Assembly (NCBI RefSeq): GCF_000025545.1
Contig: NC_013889.1
Span: forward strand, 1,171,501-1,235,500
Source: Thioalkalivibrio sp. K90mix
GTDB taxonomy: Bacteria > Pseudomonadota > Gammaproteobacteria > Ectothiorhodospirales > Ectothiorhodospiraceae
Direction: 5' to 3'
DNA length: 64,000 nucleotides
Shown here piece after piece: positions 24,995 to 34,539 of this stretch. Made by a program: the position numbers and the translations under genes. The notes under the pieces were generated by a model, which was not told where the DNA came from, did no database searches, and saw nothing but the letters and a program-made list of their open reading frames with translations. How positions within the stretch are numbered: the stretch's first letter is position 1; each line of letters starts with the position of its first letter.

Positions 24995-27900
24995 ATGCAA
25001 AACCGGGAGATCTACCAGAAGGATCCGTCGACGCGGAACCTCGCCAACAATGGCGTCGCCAACGTCAACGACGACACCTCGGGGTCGGCGCTGGATGTCC
25101 TGCGCTACGAGCTGGAAACCTTCGTTTGCGACGGCGAGTACGAGCGCGGTGTCGCCCACATCCTGGACACCTACCTTAAAAACCTGGGCCACGAGGAGCA
25201 GCCCGCCGTCTGGATCAGCGGCTTCTACGGTTCCGGTAAATCGCACCTCGCGAAGATGCTCCGTGCCCTTTGGTTGGATACCCCCTTTCCGGACGGCGCC
25301 ACCCCGCGCGGCATCGCGCACCTGCCCCCCTCGGTGCAGGAGCACCTCACTGAACTGACCGCCCAGGGCCGGCGCCACGGCGGCCTGCATGCAGCCTCCG
25401 GCACGTTAGGAGCAGGGGCGAGCGGCAGCGTACGCCTGGCGCTGCTGCGCATCATCTTCAAGTCGGTCGGTCTGCCGGAAGGTTATCCCTACGCCCGTTT
25501 CGTTATGTGGCTGCAGCACGAAGGTGTGCTTGAGAAGGTCAAGGCGGCCGTGGAAGCCAAGGGGTACGACTGGGAAGAAGAGCTGGACAACTTCTACGTC
25601 GCGGACGGCCTGCACGAAGCCCTCACCGAGCTGATGCCCAAGCGCTTTGCATCGCAAAGCGCCTGCGTCGAAACGCTCAACAATATGTTTCCAAACGTCA
25701 AGGATGTCTCCAGCACAGAGATGCAGGACGCCATCGAGCAGGCGCTAACCCACGACGGCAAGTTACCGCTGACGCTCGTCGTGTTGGACGAGGTGCAGCA
25801 GTACATCGGCCCCGATGCGCAACGCTCCCAGGACGTGCAGGAAGCCGTCGAGGCTTGCGCCAAATACCTTAAAGCCAAGCTCTTGTTCGTCGGGACCGGC
25901 CAGACCGCGATCACCGGCACGGCCAATCTCGCGCGCCTGCAGGGCCGTTTCACCGTCCGGGTGCAGCTCTCCGATGCAGATGTGGACACGGTCATTCGCA
26001 AGGTGATCCTGGCCAAGAAGCCCGAGGTCACCGACACGATTGACCAAGTTATGAACACCAACCTGGGCGAGATCTCTCGACACCTTACGGGCAGCTCCAT
26101 TGCCCACAATCAGGACGACCGCGAGTACTTCGTTCAGGATTACCCCATCCTGCCGGTGCGGCGCCGCTTCTGGGAAACCGCGCTGCGCGTGCTGGACCAG
26201 ACCGGCACCGACAGCCAGCTCCGAAATCAACTCCAGATGGTGCACAAGGCCATTCAGAGCAATCTGGACGCAGAACTCGGCAACGTCGTGCGTGCTGACT
26301 ACATCTACTTCGATGGCGCCGAGAAGCTTCTCCAGGCGCGCATGTTGCCCAAGAAGGTCTACGAGGCCATACAGACCTGGTCGCGCGGCAGCGCGGACGA
26401 GCAACTAAAGGCGCGCGCCTGCGCGATGATCTTCCTGATCAACAAGGTCGTCAGCGGCCAACCGCAGATTGGCATCGCCCCCACCGTGGACACGCTCGCG
26501 GATCTCCTGATCGAGGACTTGCCGGCCGGGTCGGCCAGTCTGCGTAGCAAGCTGCCCAAGCTGCTAGATGACTGCCATCTGGTCATGAAGGTGGGCGAGG
26601 AATACCGCATCCAGACCGAAGAAAGCACGGCCTGGAACGACGCCTTCCTTAACCACCGCTCGAATATCGCCAACCAGCAGCATGTGGTCGAGGACGAGCG
26701 CGATCGCCGTATCCGCAAGATGTTCGGTGACCTATCCCGACGGCTAAGCCTTCAACAGGGGCAATCGAATGTCAGCCGCGAGGTCGAGTCTTGCTTCGAT
26801 GCGGAGCTCCCCAAGGATGCCCATAGCCGCATCTATCTCTGGGTGCGCGAGGGCTGGTCGTCCGACGAGAACTCCGTACGAGCCGAGGCCCGCCAGGCCG
26901 GCAGCGGCTCGCCCACCGTCTTCGTCTTCATCCCCAAGCGGCATGGCGACGAACTGCGCGAACAGTTCATGGAGTACAAGGCCGCCAAGTACACCCTGGA
27001 CGAACGTGGTGCGCCCAGCACGCCGGACGGCAAAGAGGCGCGTGAGGCCATGGAGACCAGCATGCGTCACGCCGAAGGCCGGATTGACGGCTTGCTAAAA
27101 GAGTGCTTCGCCGAGGCCCGCGTCTTCCAGGGCGGCGGCAACGAAATCGGCGGTAATGACCTGTTGGCCATGATGCAGGAGGCGGCAGAAGCGGCCCAGA
27201 TTCGCCTCTACCCGAAGTTTGATGCGGCGGATCATCCCGCCTGGGGCAAGGTCCTGGAGCACGCCAAGAAGGGCGCGCCGGATGCCCTCAAGGCTGTCGG
27301 CGACGAAGGCGAACCGGACAAGAACCCCGTGTGCAAAGAAGTGCTCGGCTTCATCGCGGGAGGCAAGAGCGGTGCCGATATTCGCGCCCATTTCGAGGGC
27401 CCGCCTTATGGCTGGTCCGGGGATGCCGTCGATGGCGCCCTGCATGTCCTGATGGTTTCAGGGCACGCGCGCGCGCAGGATGATCGCGGAAACCCAATGG
27501 ATCCGGCGAGCCTGGACCGTCGCGCGATCGGCAAGACCCAGTTCCGGGTCGAATCCGCCACTATCACGACGGCGCAGCGGATCCAGGTTCGCAAGCTCAT
27601 GCAGCCCCTGGGCATCAAGGCCAAGTCCGGTGAGGAGCTGAGCTACGTGCCTCAGTTCCTGGAGGCACTGCGCGAGCTCGCGGCTACCGCAGGCGGCGAA
27701 GCCCCCAAGCCGGAGCCGCCGGATAGCGGCTTTCTCAATGAGCTGCGCCGCTGCGTGGGCAACGAGCAGCTTCAGGCCATCTACAACCAGCGAGAGACCA
27801 TTGCCGAATCCATCAAGGAGTGGCAGGCCACCCGCGACAAGATCCAGGAGCGCTGGCCGCAATGGCTAACCGTCAAGCAGCTCGCCCGGCACGCTGAGGC

Positions 27901-28120
27901 GCTGGACAGCACTGAGGCTCTGCGCTCCCAGGTGGAAAGCCTGGAACAGCACCGCAAGCTGCTCGCCGATGAGTTACTGTCAAAAGTGGTGTACGGGGGG
28001 ATTGAGGAAGGCGGCGTATCCGGCTGGAATGGAAGTGCGACCAACCAGCCAGCCAGAGGAGATACGCCAACATGGCTCACGATACGACAGAGAACCCGAA
28101 CGGACCAGAGGACCCGTTGA
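24995..28120 (+). pseudogene. brxC: BREX ATPase BrxC, 5' part, cut by IS256-type element
   Basis: BrxC is the large P-loop ATPase of BREX. The first 992 residues are native, with Walker A GFYGSGKSHLAKM at about 70-82 and a Walker B-like LTLVVLDEVQQY near 258-269. At 27970 the gene runs into the IS256-family insertion; the frame continues through 49 IS-encoded residues and stops at 28120, inside the transposase gene. The C-terminal 153 native residues lie beyond the IS at 29394-29855 in the same frame, so precise excision would restore a 1145-residue BrxC. As it stands BrxC lacks its end, and BREX activity is doubtful in this genome copy. Confidence 0.93.
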
Positions 28121-29384
28121 CCGATCTGCTGCGCCGCGGGGCGCGGGATCTGATCCAGCAAGCGGTGGAGGCAGAGTTGCGGACGTTCATGGAGACCTAC
28201 GCGGAGGATCGCATGCCGGACGGTCGCCGGGCGGTCGTACGCAATGGCTATCAGCCCCAGCGCCGGGTTCAGACCGGCATCGGCGATGTACCGGTGCAGG
28301 TGCCGAAGACCCGGGATCGGTCCGGCGGTGGCCGGCACTTCACGTCGAGCCTGCTGCCCCCGTATCTGCGCCGGGCGCGCTCGGTCGAGGAGCTGCTGCC
28401 CTGGCTCTATCTCAAGGGGGTGTCCTCGGGCGACTTCCAGGAGGCGCTGAGCGCGCTGCTGGGCGAGCAGGCCCAGGGGCTGTCGGCCTCGACACTGGGC
28501 CGCCTCAAGCAGCAGTGGCTGACCGAGCACGCCGAATGGCGCGAGCGTGATCTCCGCGCCTACCGCTACAGCTACTGGTGGGCGGACGGTATCCACTTCA
28601 ACCTGCGCGGGGAGGACGACGAACGCGCCTGTGTGCTGGTCATCATCGGGGTCCTGCCCGACGGGACCAAGGAGTTTGTTGCCCTCGACGACGGGATGCG
28701 CGAGTCCGAGCAGAGCTGGTACGAACTGCTGGTGCGCCTGCGGGATCATCAGGGCCTCGCGAACGGCCCGAAGCTCGCCATCGGCGATGGCGCGCTGGGC
28801 TTCTGGAAGGCCCTGGCCCGGGTCTACCCGGACACCCGCCGCCAGCGCTGCTGGGTCCACAAGACCGCCAATGTGCTGAACCGGCTGCCCAAGCGCAGTC
28901 AGCCCAAGGCCAAGTCCGCCTTGCAGGCGATCTGGATGGCCGAGACCCGCGCCGACGCCGAACAGGCCTTCGACGCCTTCCTGACCGCCTACGGCGACAA
29001 GTACCCGAAAGCCGCCGAGACGCTGGCCAAGGACCGGGAAGACCTGCTCGCGTTCTACGACTTCCCAGCCGCGCACTGGCAGTCGATCCGGACCACCAAT
29101 CCGATCGAATCGACCTTCGCCACCGTGCGGCTGCGCACCGACAAGACCCGGGGCTGCGTGACCCGCAACACCGTCTTGAGCCTGACGTTCAAGCTCGGTC
29201 AGAGCACGCAGAAGCGCTGGCGTCGGCTCCGGGGTTACGAATGGCTCGACAAGCTCGAGCGCGGGGTCAAGTTCATCGACGGCATCGAGCAGACCGAACC
29301 GACCAACGACGAGGCATCCTCCATCACCGACCGGAGCGCCGCCTGAACCCGCCATCGCTCATACACCAGACTTGACCATAACTC
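27971..29384 (+). mobile_element. IS256-family insertion sequence within brxC
   Basis: The element is 1,414 bp with imperfect terminal inverted repeats (left GAGTTACTGTCAAAAGTGGT, right read inward GAGTTATGGTCAAGTCTGGT). It is flanked by a perfect 9-bp duplication CTCGCCGAT at 27962-27970 and 29385-29393. Duplications of 8-9 bp are standard for IS256. One transposase gene lies in the same orientation as brxC. Confidence 0.95.
28072..29346 (+). CDS. IS256-family transposase
   Basis: This 424-residue mutator-type DDE transposase appears intact. Catalytic segments are readable: WADGIHFNLRGEDD (first D), LAIGDGALGFWKAL (second D) and the family hallmark TTNPIESTFATVR (E), plus the CWVHKTANVLNRLPK signature. 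Its start lies within the read-through frame of truncated brxC, so brxC transcription would drive it. Confidence 0.96.
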   Translation: MAHDTTENPNGPEDPLTDLLRRGARDLIQQAVEAELRTFMETYAEDRMPDGRRAVVRNGYQPQRRVQTGIGDVPVQVPKTRDRSGGGRHFTSSLLPPYLRRARSVEELLPWLYLKGVSSGDFQEALSALLGEQAQGLSASTLGRLKQQWLTEHAEWRERDLRAYRYSYWWADGIHFNLRGEDDERACVLVIIGVLPDGTKEFVALDDGMRESEQSWYELLVRLRDHQGLANGPKLAIGDGALGFWKALARVYPDTRRQRCWVHKTANVLNRLPKRSQPKAKSALQAIWMAETRADAEQAFDAFLTAYGDKYPKAAETLAKDREDLLAFYDFPAAHWQSIRTTNPIESTFATVRLRTDKTRGCVTRNTVLSLTFKLGQSTQKRWRRLRGYEWLDKLERGVKFIDGIEQTEPTNDEASSITDRSAA

Positions 29385-29393
29385 CTCGCCGAT

Positions 29394-29855
29394 CCGGATC
29401 CCTGTACGGAGCTGGCCAACAACCTGGCCCAAGGCCTGCGCGAAGAATTGAACCGGCTCGACGCTGCCTATAAGACGGAGCACGAAACGGGTATGGCACG
29501 TCTGAGCGCAGACGCCAACTGGCAAGCCCTGGAGCCGGAACAGCGCAATAGCCTACTGGCGGCCCAACGTCTTACCAATGCAGATGCACCGGAGATCAAG
29601 GTGCAGACCACCGCTGATGTCCTCGCCACCCTCGACCGCATCCCACTCGGCACCCTGGCCGACCGCGTCGCCGCCATGTCCGGCCGCTTCGGCCAGATTT
29701 TGGAAGAAGCCGCGCTTCTCCGCGAGCCGGAAGTGCAGTTCGTCAACCTCCCGCGCCCTACATTGCAATCTGAGGCCGAGATCGACAAGTGGGCTGAGGA
29801 AGCAAAAGACGACCTAAAGAGATGCCTGGCGAACGGCCCGGTGATTCCGAGATGA
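29394..29855 (+). pseudogene. brxC: BrxC C-terminal fragment downstream of IS256-type element
   Basis: This is the in-frame continuation of brxC after the second copy of the CTCGCCGAT duplication. It encodes 153 residues (PDPCTELANNLAQGLREELN at the start; a late segment FVNLPRPTLQSEAEIDKWAE), helical like the end of other BrxC proteins. It has no strong start of its own; an internal ATG could at most give a short fragment. Confidence 0.88.
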
Positions 29856-29958
29856 TCATCAGTCCGTTCGAGGAGAGAATTGGCTCTTCTGAGGGACATC
29901 CATATTGTGAATTTATATACGTCTGGCCGCAGTCTGAGATTGGTTTGATGGGGGTAGT

Positions 29959-30876
29959 ATGATTACTTCTATATTCCTGACTGCGATAGCTATAACGTTT
30001 GCGGTCATCTTGTTTCTTACGTTTCCTCCTTTGGGGCTTGCATATGCTGCTTGGATTGGCTGGCATTACATAAGTGCATACAAAGAATCAAATAGGCGAA
30101 AGGAGGAGACTCGAACATACACGATTGAGAGAGATGCGGAATTTCGAAAATATAAGGATGGCGCTGAGCAAGAGCAGCCAGCTGACATGTATATGTATGC
30201 TCGGTCATTAATATACAAGCAGCATGGGGTCAAGGACCGGATGGCGGGTGTGAAAATTATGCAAGCGGCCGCTGAAAAGGGGTATGGCCCAGCGCTATAT
30301 TGGGTGGGCGAAAGGTATGCCTGTGGGCAAGACGGTTTTGAGAAAGACCTGCATAAGGCACTAGATTATTTTAATTCCGCTGCAATGAAGGGTTTTTCTG
30401 AAGCGGAAAAAAAAATAAATGCACTTAGGAGAGAAATTAAAAACTCCGAACAGGAGCTCGAGGATGCGAGACGAGAAGCGTCTATAAAAGATAAGCACGG
30501 AAAGTATGCAGCATTCTATGAGTTATGCGAATCTGGACCGGAACAGATTTTGCTTGCGGCTATGATTTCGGAAGCCGAACTCGAGGTCTTGAATGGTCGC
30601 CTTATTGGGGTCGTACTTCTGGCCCAGCAGATCAATATTCTTCGTTATCGTGTGGATTTTATGATTAATGAAAAGTTGGTGGTGGAGGTGGATGGCAAGA
30701 GATATCATGATAATGATGATTCGTTTTTCGAAGACAGAGTTAGAGATCAAGATCTCCTAATGAATGGGTACGTGACGGTGCGGTTTTCGGCTAAACAGGT
30801 GTACCGGGATGCACCGGATTGTGCGCGCCGAATCATCTCTTTGGCGGAAACGTATGAATGTGCTTTTCCGGAGTGA
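29959..30876 (+). CDS. Membrane-anchored Sel1-repeat protein with Vsr/DUF559-type nuclease domain
   Basis: This 305-residue fusion sits between brxC and pglX. The N-terminus is a hydrophobic helix pair (SIFLTAIAITFAVILFLTFP, then a second near residues 22-35). The middle (about 75-150) has two Sel1/TPR-like repeats (GVKIMQAAAEKGYGPALYWV; HKALDYFNSAAMKGFSEAEK). The C-terminal ~120 residues match the Vsr/DUF559 PD-(D/E)xK fold: YRVDFMINEKLVVEVDGKRY with D and ExDGK catalytic positions, then FFEDRVRDQDLLMNGYVTVR. The DNA is strikingly AT-rich beside its neighbours, so it is a late arrival. Cleavage of foreign DNA near the membrane is plausible but unproven. Confidence 0.72.
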   Translation: MITSIFLTAIAITFAVILFLTFPPLGLAYAAWIGWHYISAYKESNRRKEETRTYTIERDAEFRKYKDGAEQEQPADMYMYARSLIYKQHGVKDRMAGVKIMQAAAEKGYGPALYWVGERYACGQDGFEKDLHKALDYFNSAAMKGFSEAEKKINALRREIKNSEQELEDARREASIKDKHGKYAAFYELCESGPEQILLAAMISEAELEVLNGRLIGVVLLAQQINILRYRVDFMINEKLVVEVDGKRYHDNDDSFFEDRVRDQDLLMNGYVTVRFSAKQVYRDAPDCARRIISLAETYECAFPE

Positions 30877-30884
30877 TCTGTAGG

Positions 30885-33800
30885 ATGCATACACTTAATC
30901 CAGACTTGCGCAAACAACTCGAAATCACGGTGGTGGATGCGCGCGAACTGGCCGAAAAGGCCGCGCGCGCCGCGCTCGAAGAGCTGGGGGTGGGCGAGGG
31001 CACTCCGTATCCGCATCTGACGGAGGGCCAACGCGACTTGCGGCGTCGTTTACGCCTGCATGGACGACAGCTCGGCGATCCGTTGAATGGCGGCAAAGAG
31101 CAGAGCATGGAGCGCCTCGTCGAGGAGGTCGCCTATGAGCACTGGCACCGCATGCTGTTTGCGCGCTTCTTGGCGGAGAACGAGCTGCTGATGTACCCGG
31201 ACCCGGAGGGTGCAGTGCCGGTGAGCCTGCAGGACTGCGAGGACCTCGCCGCCGACGAGGGCGCCGCCAACGGCTGGGAGCTGGCCGCGCGCTATGCCGC
31301 GCAGATGCTGCCGCAGATCTTCCGCGTGGATTCGCCGGTCTTCGAGCTGAAGCTGCCCACCAATTTCCAGCAGCCGCTGGAACGCCTGCTGGCGGAGCTG
31401 CCGGCAGAGATCTTCACGGCCTCGGATGCCCTCGGCTGGGTCTATCAGTTCTGGCAGACCAACAACAAGGAGCGCATCAACCGCTCGGAGGTCAAGATCG
31501 GCGCGCGCGAGTTGCCGGCGGTCACGCAACTCTTCACCGAACCGTACATGGTCAGCTTCCTGCTGGACAACGCCCTTGGTGCCTGGTGGGCGGCGCGGCG
31601 CTTGACGGAAGACGACCTGCGTAACGCCGAAAGCGAGGAAGCGCTGCGCCAGAAGGCTGCCATCCCCGGCGTGCCGCTGCAGTACCTGCGCTTTGTGCGC
31701 GAGGAGACCTACGCCGTGGACGGGCAGGCCGGCGATGATCAGCCAGAAGGTGGTGCCGGGCAGGGCGCATGGACGCCGGCGGCCGGCACCTTCGTGCAAT
31801 GGCCTCAAAACATTGCGGACATGAAGATCATGGACCCCTGCTGTGGCTCGGGGCACTTCCTGGTGGCGGTGCTGCTCATGCTCGTGCCCATGCGCCAGGA
31901 ACTGGAAGGGCTCGACCCGCAGCAGGCTGTGGACGCCGTGCTGCGCGACAACCTCCACGGTCTGGAGCTGGACCAGCGCTGCGTGGAGCTGGCCGCCTTC
32001 GCCCTGGCGCTCACCGCCTGGCGCTACCCCGGGACGGGCGGCTACCGCAAGCTGCCGGAAATCCAGGTGGCCTGTTCCGGCCTCTCTGTCAGCGTGGCCA
32101 AGGACGAATGGAAGCAGCTCGGACTGGGCCGCAAGAACCTCTCCATCGCGCTCGACTGGATGCACGACGCCTTTCGCGACGCGCCGGTGCTGGGCAGCCT
32201 GCTGAATCCGGCCAAGACCGACGCCGCCAAGGTCGTGCAGTGGTCAGAGCTGTCCAGCGTGCTGGACGGGGCGCTCAGCCAGGAACGCACCGACGCCCAG
32301 CAGGAAGCCGCCGTGGTCGCCCAGGGCCTGGCCAAGGCCGCGACGCTGCTTGCCGGCCAGTACACCTGGGTGGTCACCAACGTGCCCTATCTCTCGCGCG
32401 GTAAGCAGTCCGAGCGCCTGCGCGATTTCTGCGAGAAGCACTATCCGGCCGCCAAAAACGACCTGGCCACCGTTTTCCTCGACCGCTGCCTGGAGCTATG
32501 CGCCGAGGGCGGCAGCAGCAGCGTCGTGCTGCCGCAGAACTGGCTGTTCCTCAGCAGCTACAAGAAGTTCCGGGAAAAGCTGCTCAAGCAGGAAGCCTGG
32601 AACCTGATTGCTCGCCTTGGCGAGCATGGTTTCGATTCGCCTCAGGCTGCAGGGGCCTTTGTTGCCATGCTCACCCTGACCCGTGGCAACGCCACCAGCC
32701 AGCACGGCGCGCTCTTTTCCGGCGAGACGGTCACCCAGCGCATTCGCGGCGTCGATGTCTCTGAACCCAGAACCGCCGCCGACAAGGCTGCCGCGCTGCT
32801 CGGCGCTGAGGTCAAGAGCGTGGATCAGGCCGGGCAGTTGGAGAATCCGGATGCGCGGGTTTCCTTGGAAGATCTGGAGACCGGCAGCATCCTTAGCGAT
32901 TCGGTGAACAGTTTTCTCGGGCTTGGCACAGGCGGATTTGAGCAATTTGGCCGCTCGTTCTGGGAGTTTGACCGGAGGCCATCAGACTGGGCTTTGTTGC
33001 AGACAGCGCCACAGAATCGCGCGGACTTTGATGGTCTGTCCTCATTGGTCGCTTGGGAAAAGAACTCCAATCGCGTTAAGGGGATGGATCGGCTGTACCG
33101 AGAGCGAATTCACAATCAAGACCAAAGTGGGCAGCAAGCTTGGAATAAATCTGGCATTGGGGTCGCGCTTATGCGTGGTCTCCGATGTTCGCTTTATACT
33201 GGAGCAAAACATGACAAGTCGATGGCAGCCTTAATTCCGACCGACGAATCGATTATCGCGGCTGTCTACGCGTACTGCAAGTCAACGGATTATTACGAGC
33301 GAGTCAGGGAAATTGATCAGAATGTGATCGTTGCGAATGGAACCCTAGTCAAAGTCCCCTTCGATCTCGAACGCTGGACTCAAGTCGCCGCCGAGCAATA
33401 TCCCCACGGCCTACCAAAGCCCTACACAGACGACCCCACCCAGTGGATATTCCACGGCCACCCCAGCGGTTCGGTCGTCTGGGATGAAGACAGCAAACGG
33501 ACGGCCCACGGTCCACTCCGTACCGACGATACCGTTCTGCAGGTCGCAGTTGCCCGTCTGCTCGGTTACCGCTGGCCTGCGGAGCTGGATCCGGAGATGG
33601 AGCTGGCCGCCGAGCAGCGCGAGTGGGTGGAGCGCAGTGAAGCGCTGCTGCCGCATGTCGACCGCGATGGGATCGTCTGCATCCCGCCGGTGCGGGGGGA
33701 GGGGGCCGCTGAGGACCGGTTGCTTGGTCTGCTGGCGGCCGCCTATGGCGATGAGTGGTCCGGCCAGGTACAGGCCAACCTACTTGCGAGCGTCGGCCAT

Positions 33801-34409
33801 GCTGGAAAGACCCTGGAGAGCTGGTTGCGGGATAAGTTCTTCGCCCAGCACTGTAAGCTCTTCCAGAATCGGCCCTTCATCTGGCAGGTATGGGACGGCC
33901 TGCGCGACGGCTTCTCGGCCCTGCTGAACTACCACCGGCTGGACTACAAGAACCTGGAGACGCTGATCTACACCTACCTCGGCGACTGGATCAAGAGGCA
34001 GAAGCAGGACATCAGCAGCGGCGTCGACGGCGCCCAGGAAAGGCTCGCCGCCGCAGAGGCCCTCAAGGAGCGCCTGCTGCTGATCCTGGAAGGTGAGAAG
34101 CCCCACGACATTTTCGTGCGCTGGAAGCCGCTGGCCGAGCAGCCCATCGGTTGGAACCCCGATCTGAACGACGGCGTGCGCCTCAACATCCGGCCCTTCG
34201 TTTATGTACCCGACATCAAGGTGAAGGATGCGGGCATTCTCCGCGATCGAGTGACAACTCGTGATTTGAAGACGAAGCAGCTGAAATTCTGGAAGAAGGA
34301 TCGCGGCAAGGACGTCGAGTCCGCCCCCTGGTTCGACACCTTTGGGGGCGAGCGGATCAACGATCACCATCTGACCCTGGCCGAGAAGCGGGCGGCGCGT
34401 GGTGTGTAA
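30885..34409 (+). CDS. pglX: BREX-1 adenine-specific DNA methyltransferase PglX (BrxX)
   Basis: This 1174-residue N6-adenine methyltransferase marks host DNA for BREX self-recognition. The SAM-binding motif MDPCCGSGHFLV is at about residue 315 and the catalytic motif appears as TNVPYLSRG near 497, a variant of NPPY seen in this family. A long C-terminal region probably holds target recognition. ATG 30885 is chosen because the upstream gene ends at 30876 and the alternative start lies inside it. It sits downstream of the IS256 insertion and the nuclease gene, so its transcription may be reduced or driven from internal promoters. Confidence 0.95.
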   Translation: MHTLNPDLRKQLEITVVDARELAEKAARAALEELGVGEGTPYPHLTEGQRDLRRRLRLHGRQLGDPLNGGKEQSMERLVEEVAYEHWHRMLFARFLAENELLMYPDPEGAVPVSLQDCEDLAADEGAANGWELAARYAAQMLPQIFRVDSPVFELKLPTNFQQPLERLLAELPAEIFTASDALGWVYQFWQTNNKERINRSEVKIGARELPAVTQLFTEPYMVSFLLDNALGAWWAARRLTEDDLRNAESEEALRQKAAIPGVPLQYLRFVREETYAVDGQAGDDQPEGGAGQGAWTPAAGTFVQWPQNIADMKIMDPCCGSGHFLVAVLLMLVPMRQELEGLDPQQAVDAVLRDNLHGLELDQRCVELAAFALALTAWRYPGTGGYRKLPEIQVACSGLSVSVAKDEWKQLGLGRKNLSIALDWMHDAFRDAPVLGSLLNPAKTDAAKVVQWSELSSVLDGALSQERTDAQQEAAVVAQGLAKAATLLAGQYTWVVTNVPYLSRGKQSERLRDFCEKHYPAAKNDLATVFLDRCLELCAEGGSSSVVLPQNWLFLSSYKKFREKLLKQEAWNLIARLGEHGFDSPQAAGAFVAMLTLTRGNATSQHGALFSGETVTQRIRGVDVSEPRTAADKAAALLGAEVKSVDQAGQLENPDARVSLEDLETGSILSDSVNSFLGLGTGGFEQFGRSFWEFDRRPSDWALLQTAPQNRADFDGLSSLVAWEKNSNRVKGMDRLYRERIHNQDQSGQQAWNKSGIGVALMRGLRCSLYTGAKHDKSMAALIPTDESIIAAVYAYCKSTDYYERVREIDQNVIVANGTLVKVPFDLERWTQVAAEQYPHGLPKPYTDDPTQWIFHGHPSGSVVWDEDSKRTAHGPLRTDDTVLQVAVARLLGYRWPAELDPEMELAAEQREWVERSEALLPHVDRDGIVCIPPVRGEGAAEDRLLGLLAAAYGDEWSGQVQANLLASVGHAGKTLESWLRDKFFAQHCKLFQNRPFIWQVWDGLRDGFSALLNYHRLDYKNLETLIYTYLGDWIKRQKQDISSGVDGAQERLAAAEALKERLLLILEGEKPHDIFVRWKPLAEQPIGWNPDLNDGVRLNIRPFVYVPDIKVKDAGILRDRVTTRDLKTKQLKFWKKDRGKDVESAPWFDTFGGERINDHHLTLAEKRAARGV

Positions 34410-34469
34410 TGCGCGAGAATGGGGGCTGTCGCGGGGGTGCCCGTTATTGCCTCGGTGACCGGGAGCGAA

Positions 34470-34528
34470 GCTAACAGGATGTCCAGACGCTAACAAAAAA
34501 AATGTTAGCGATAGAGAATTATGTTAGC
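34470..34528 (+). promoter_or_regulatory. Four-site symmetric operator upstream of wHTH-NTase-pglZ-brxL
   Basis: Four 7-bp sites are arranged GCTAACA (34470-34476), GCTAACA (34489-34495), TGTTAGC (34503-34509) and TGTTAGC (34522-34528). The two direct copies are 19 bp apart, as are the two inverted copies, and the whole array is a dyad centred on an A-rich stretch near 34499. The last site ends 11 bp before the start codon at 34540. This is the layout expected for cooperative autorepression by the winged-helix protein encoded next. Confidence 0.75.
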
Positions 34529-34539
34529 GTTGCCCGACG

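Noticed and set aside
27781-29355. 524-codon minus-strand frame across the brxC/IS256 junction
   Set aside because: It spans the IS boundary and lies opposite an intact IS256 transposase, so it cannot be an ancestral gene.
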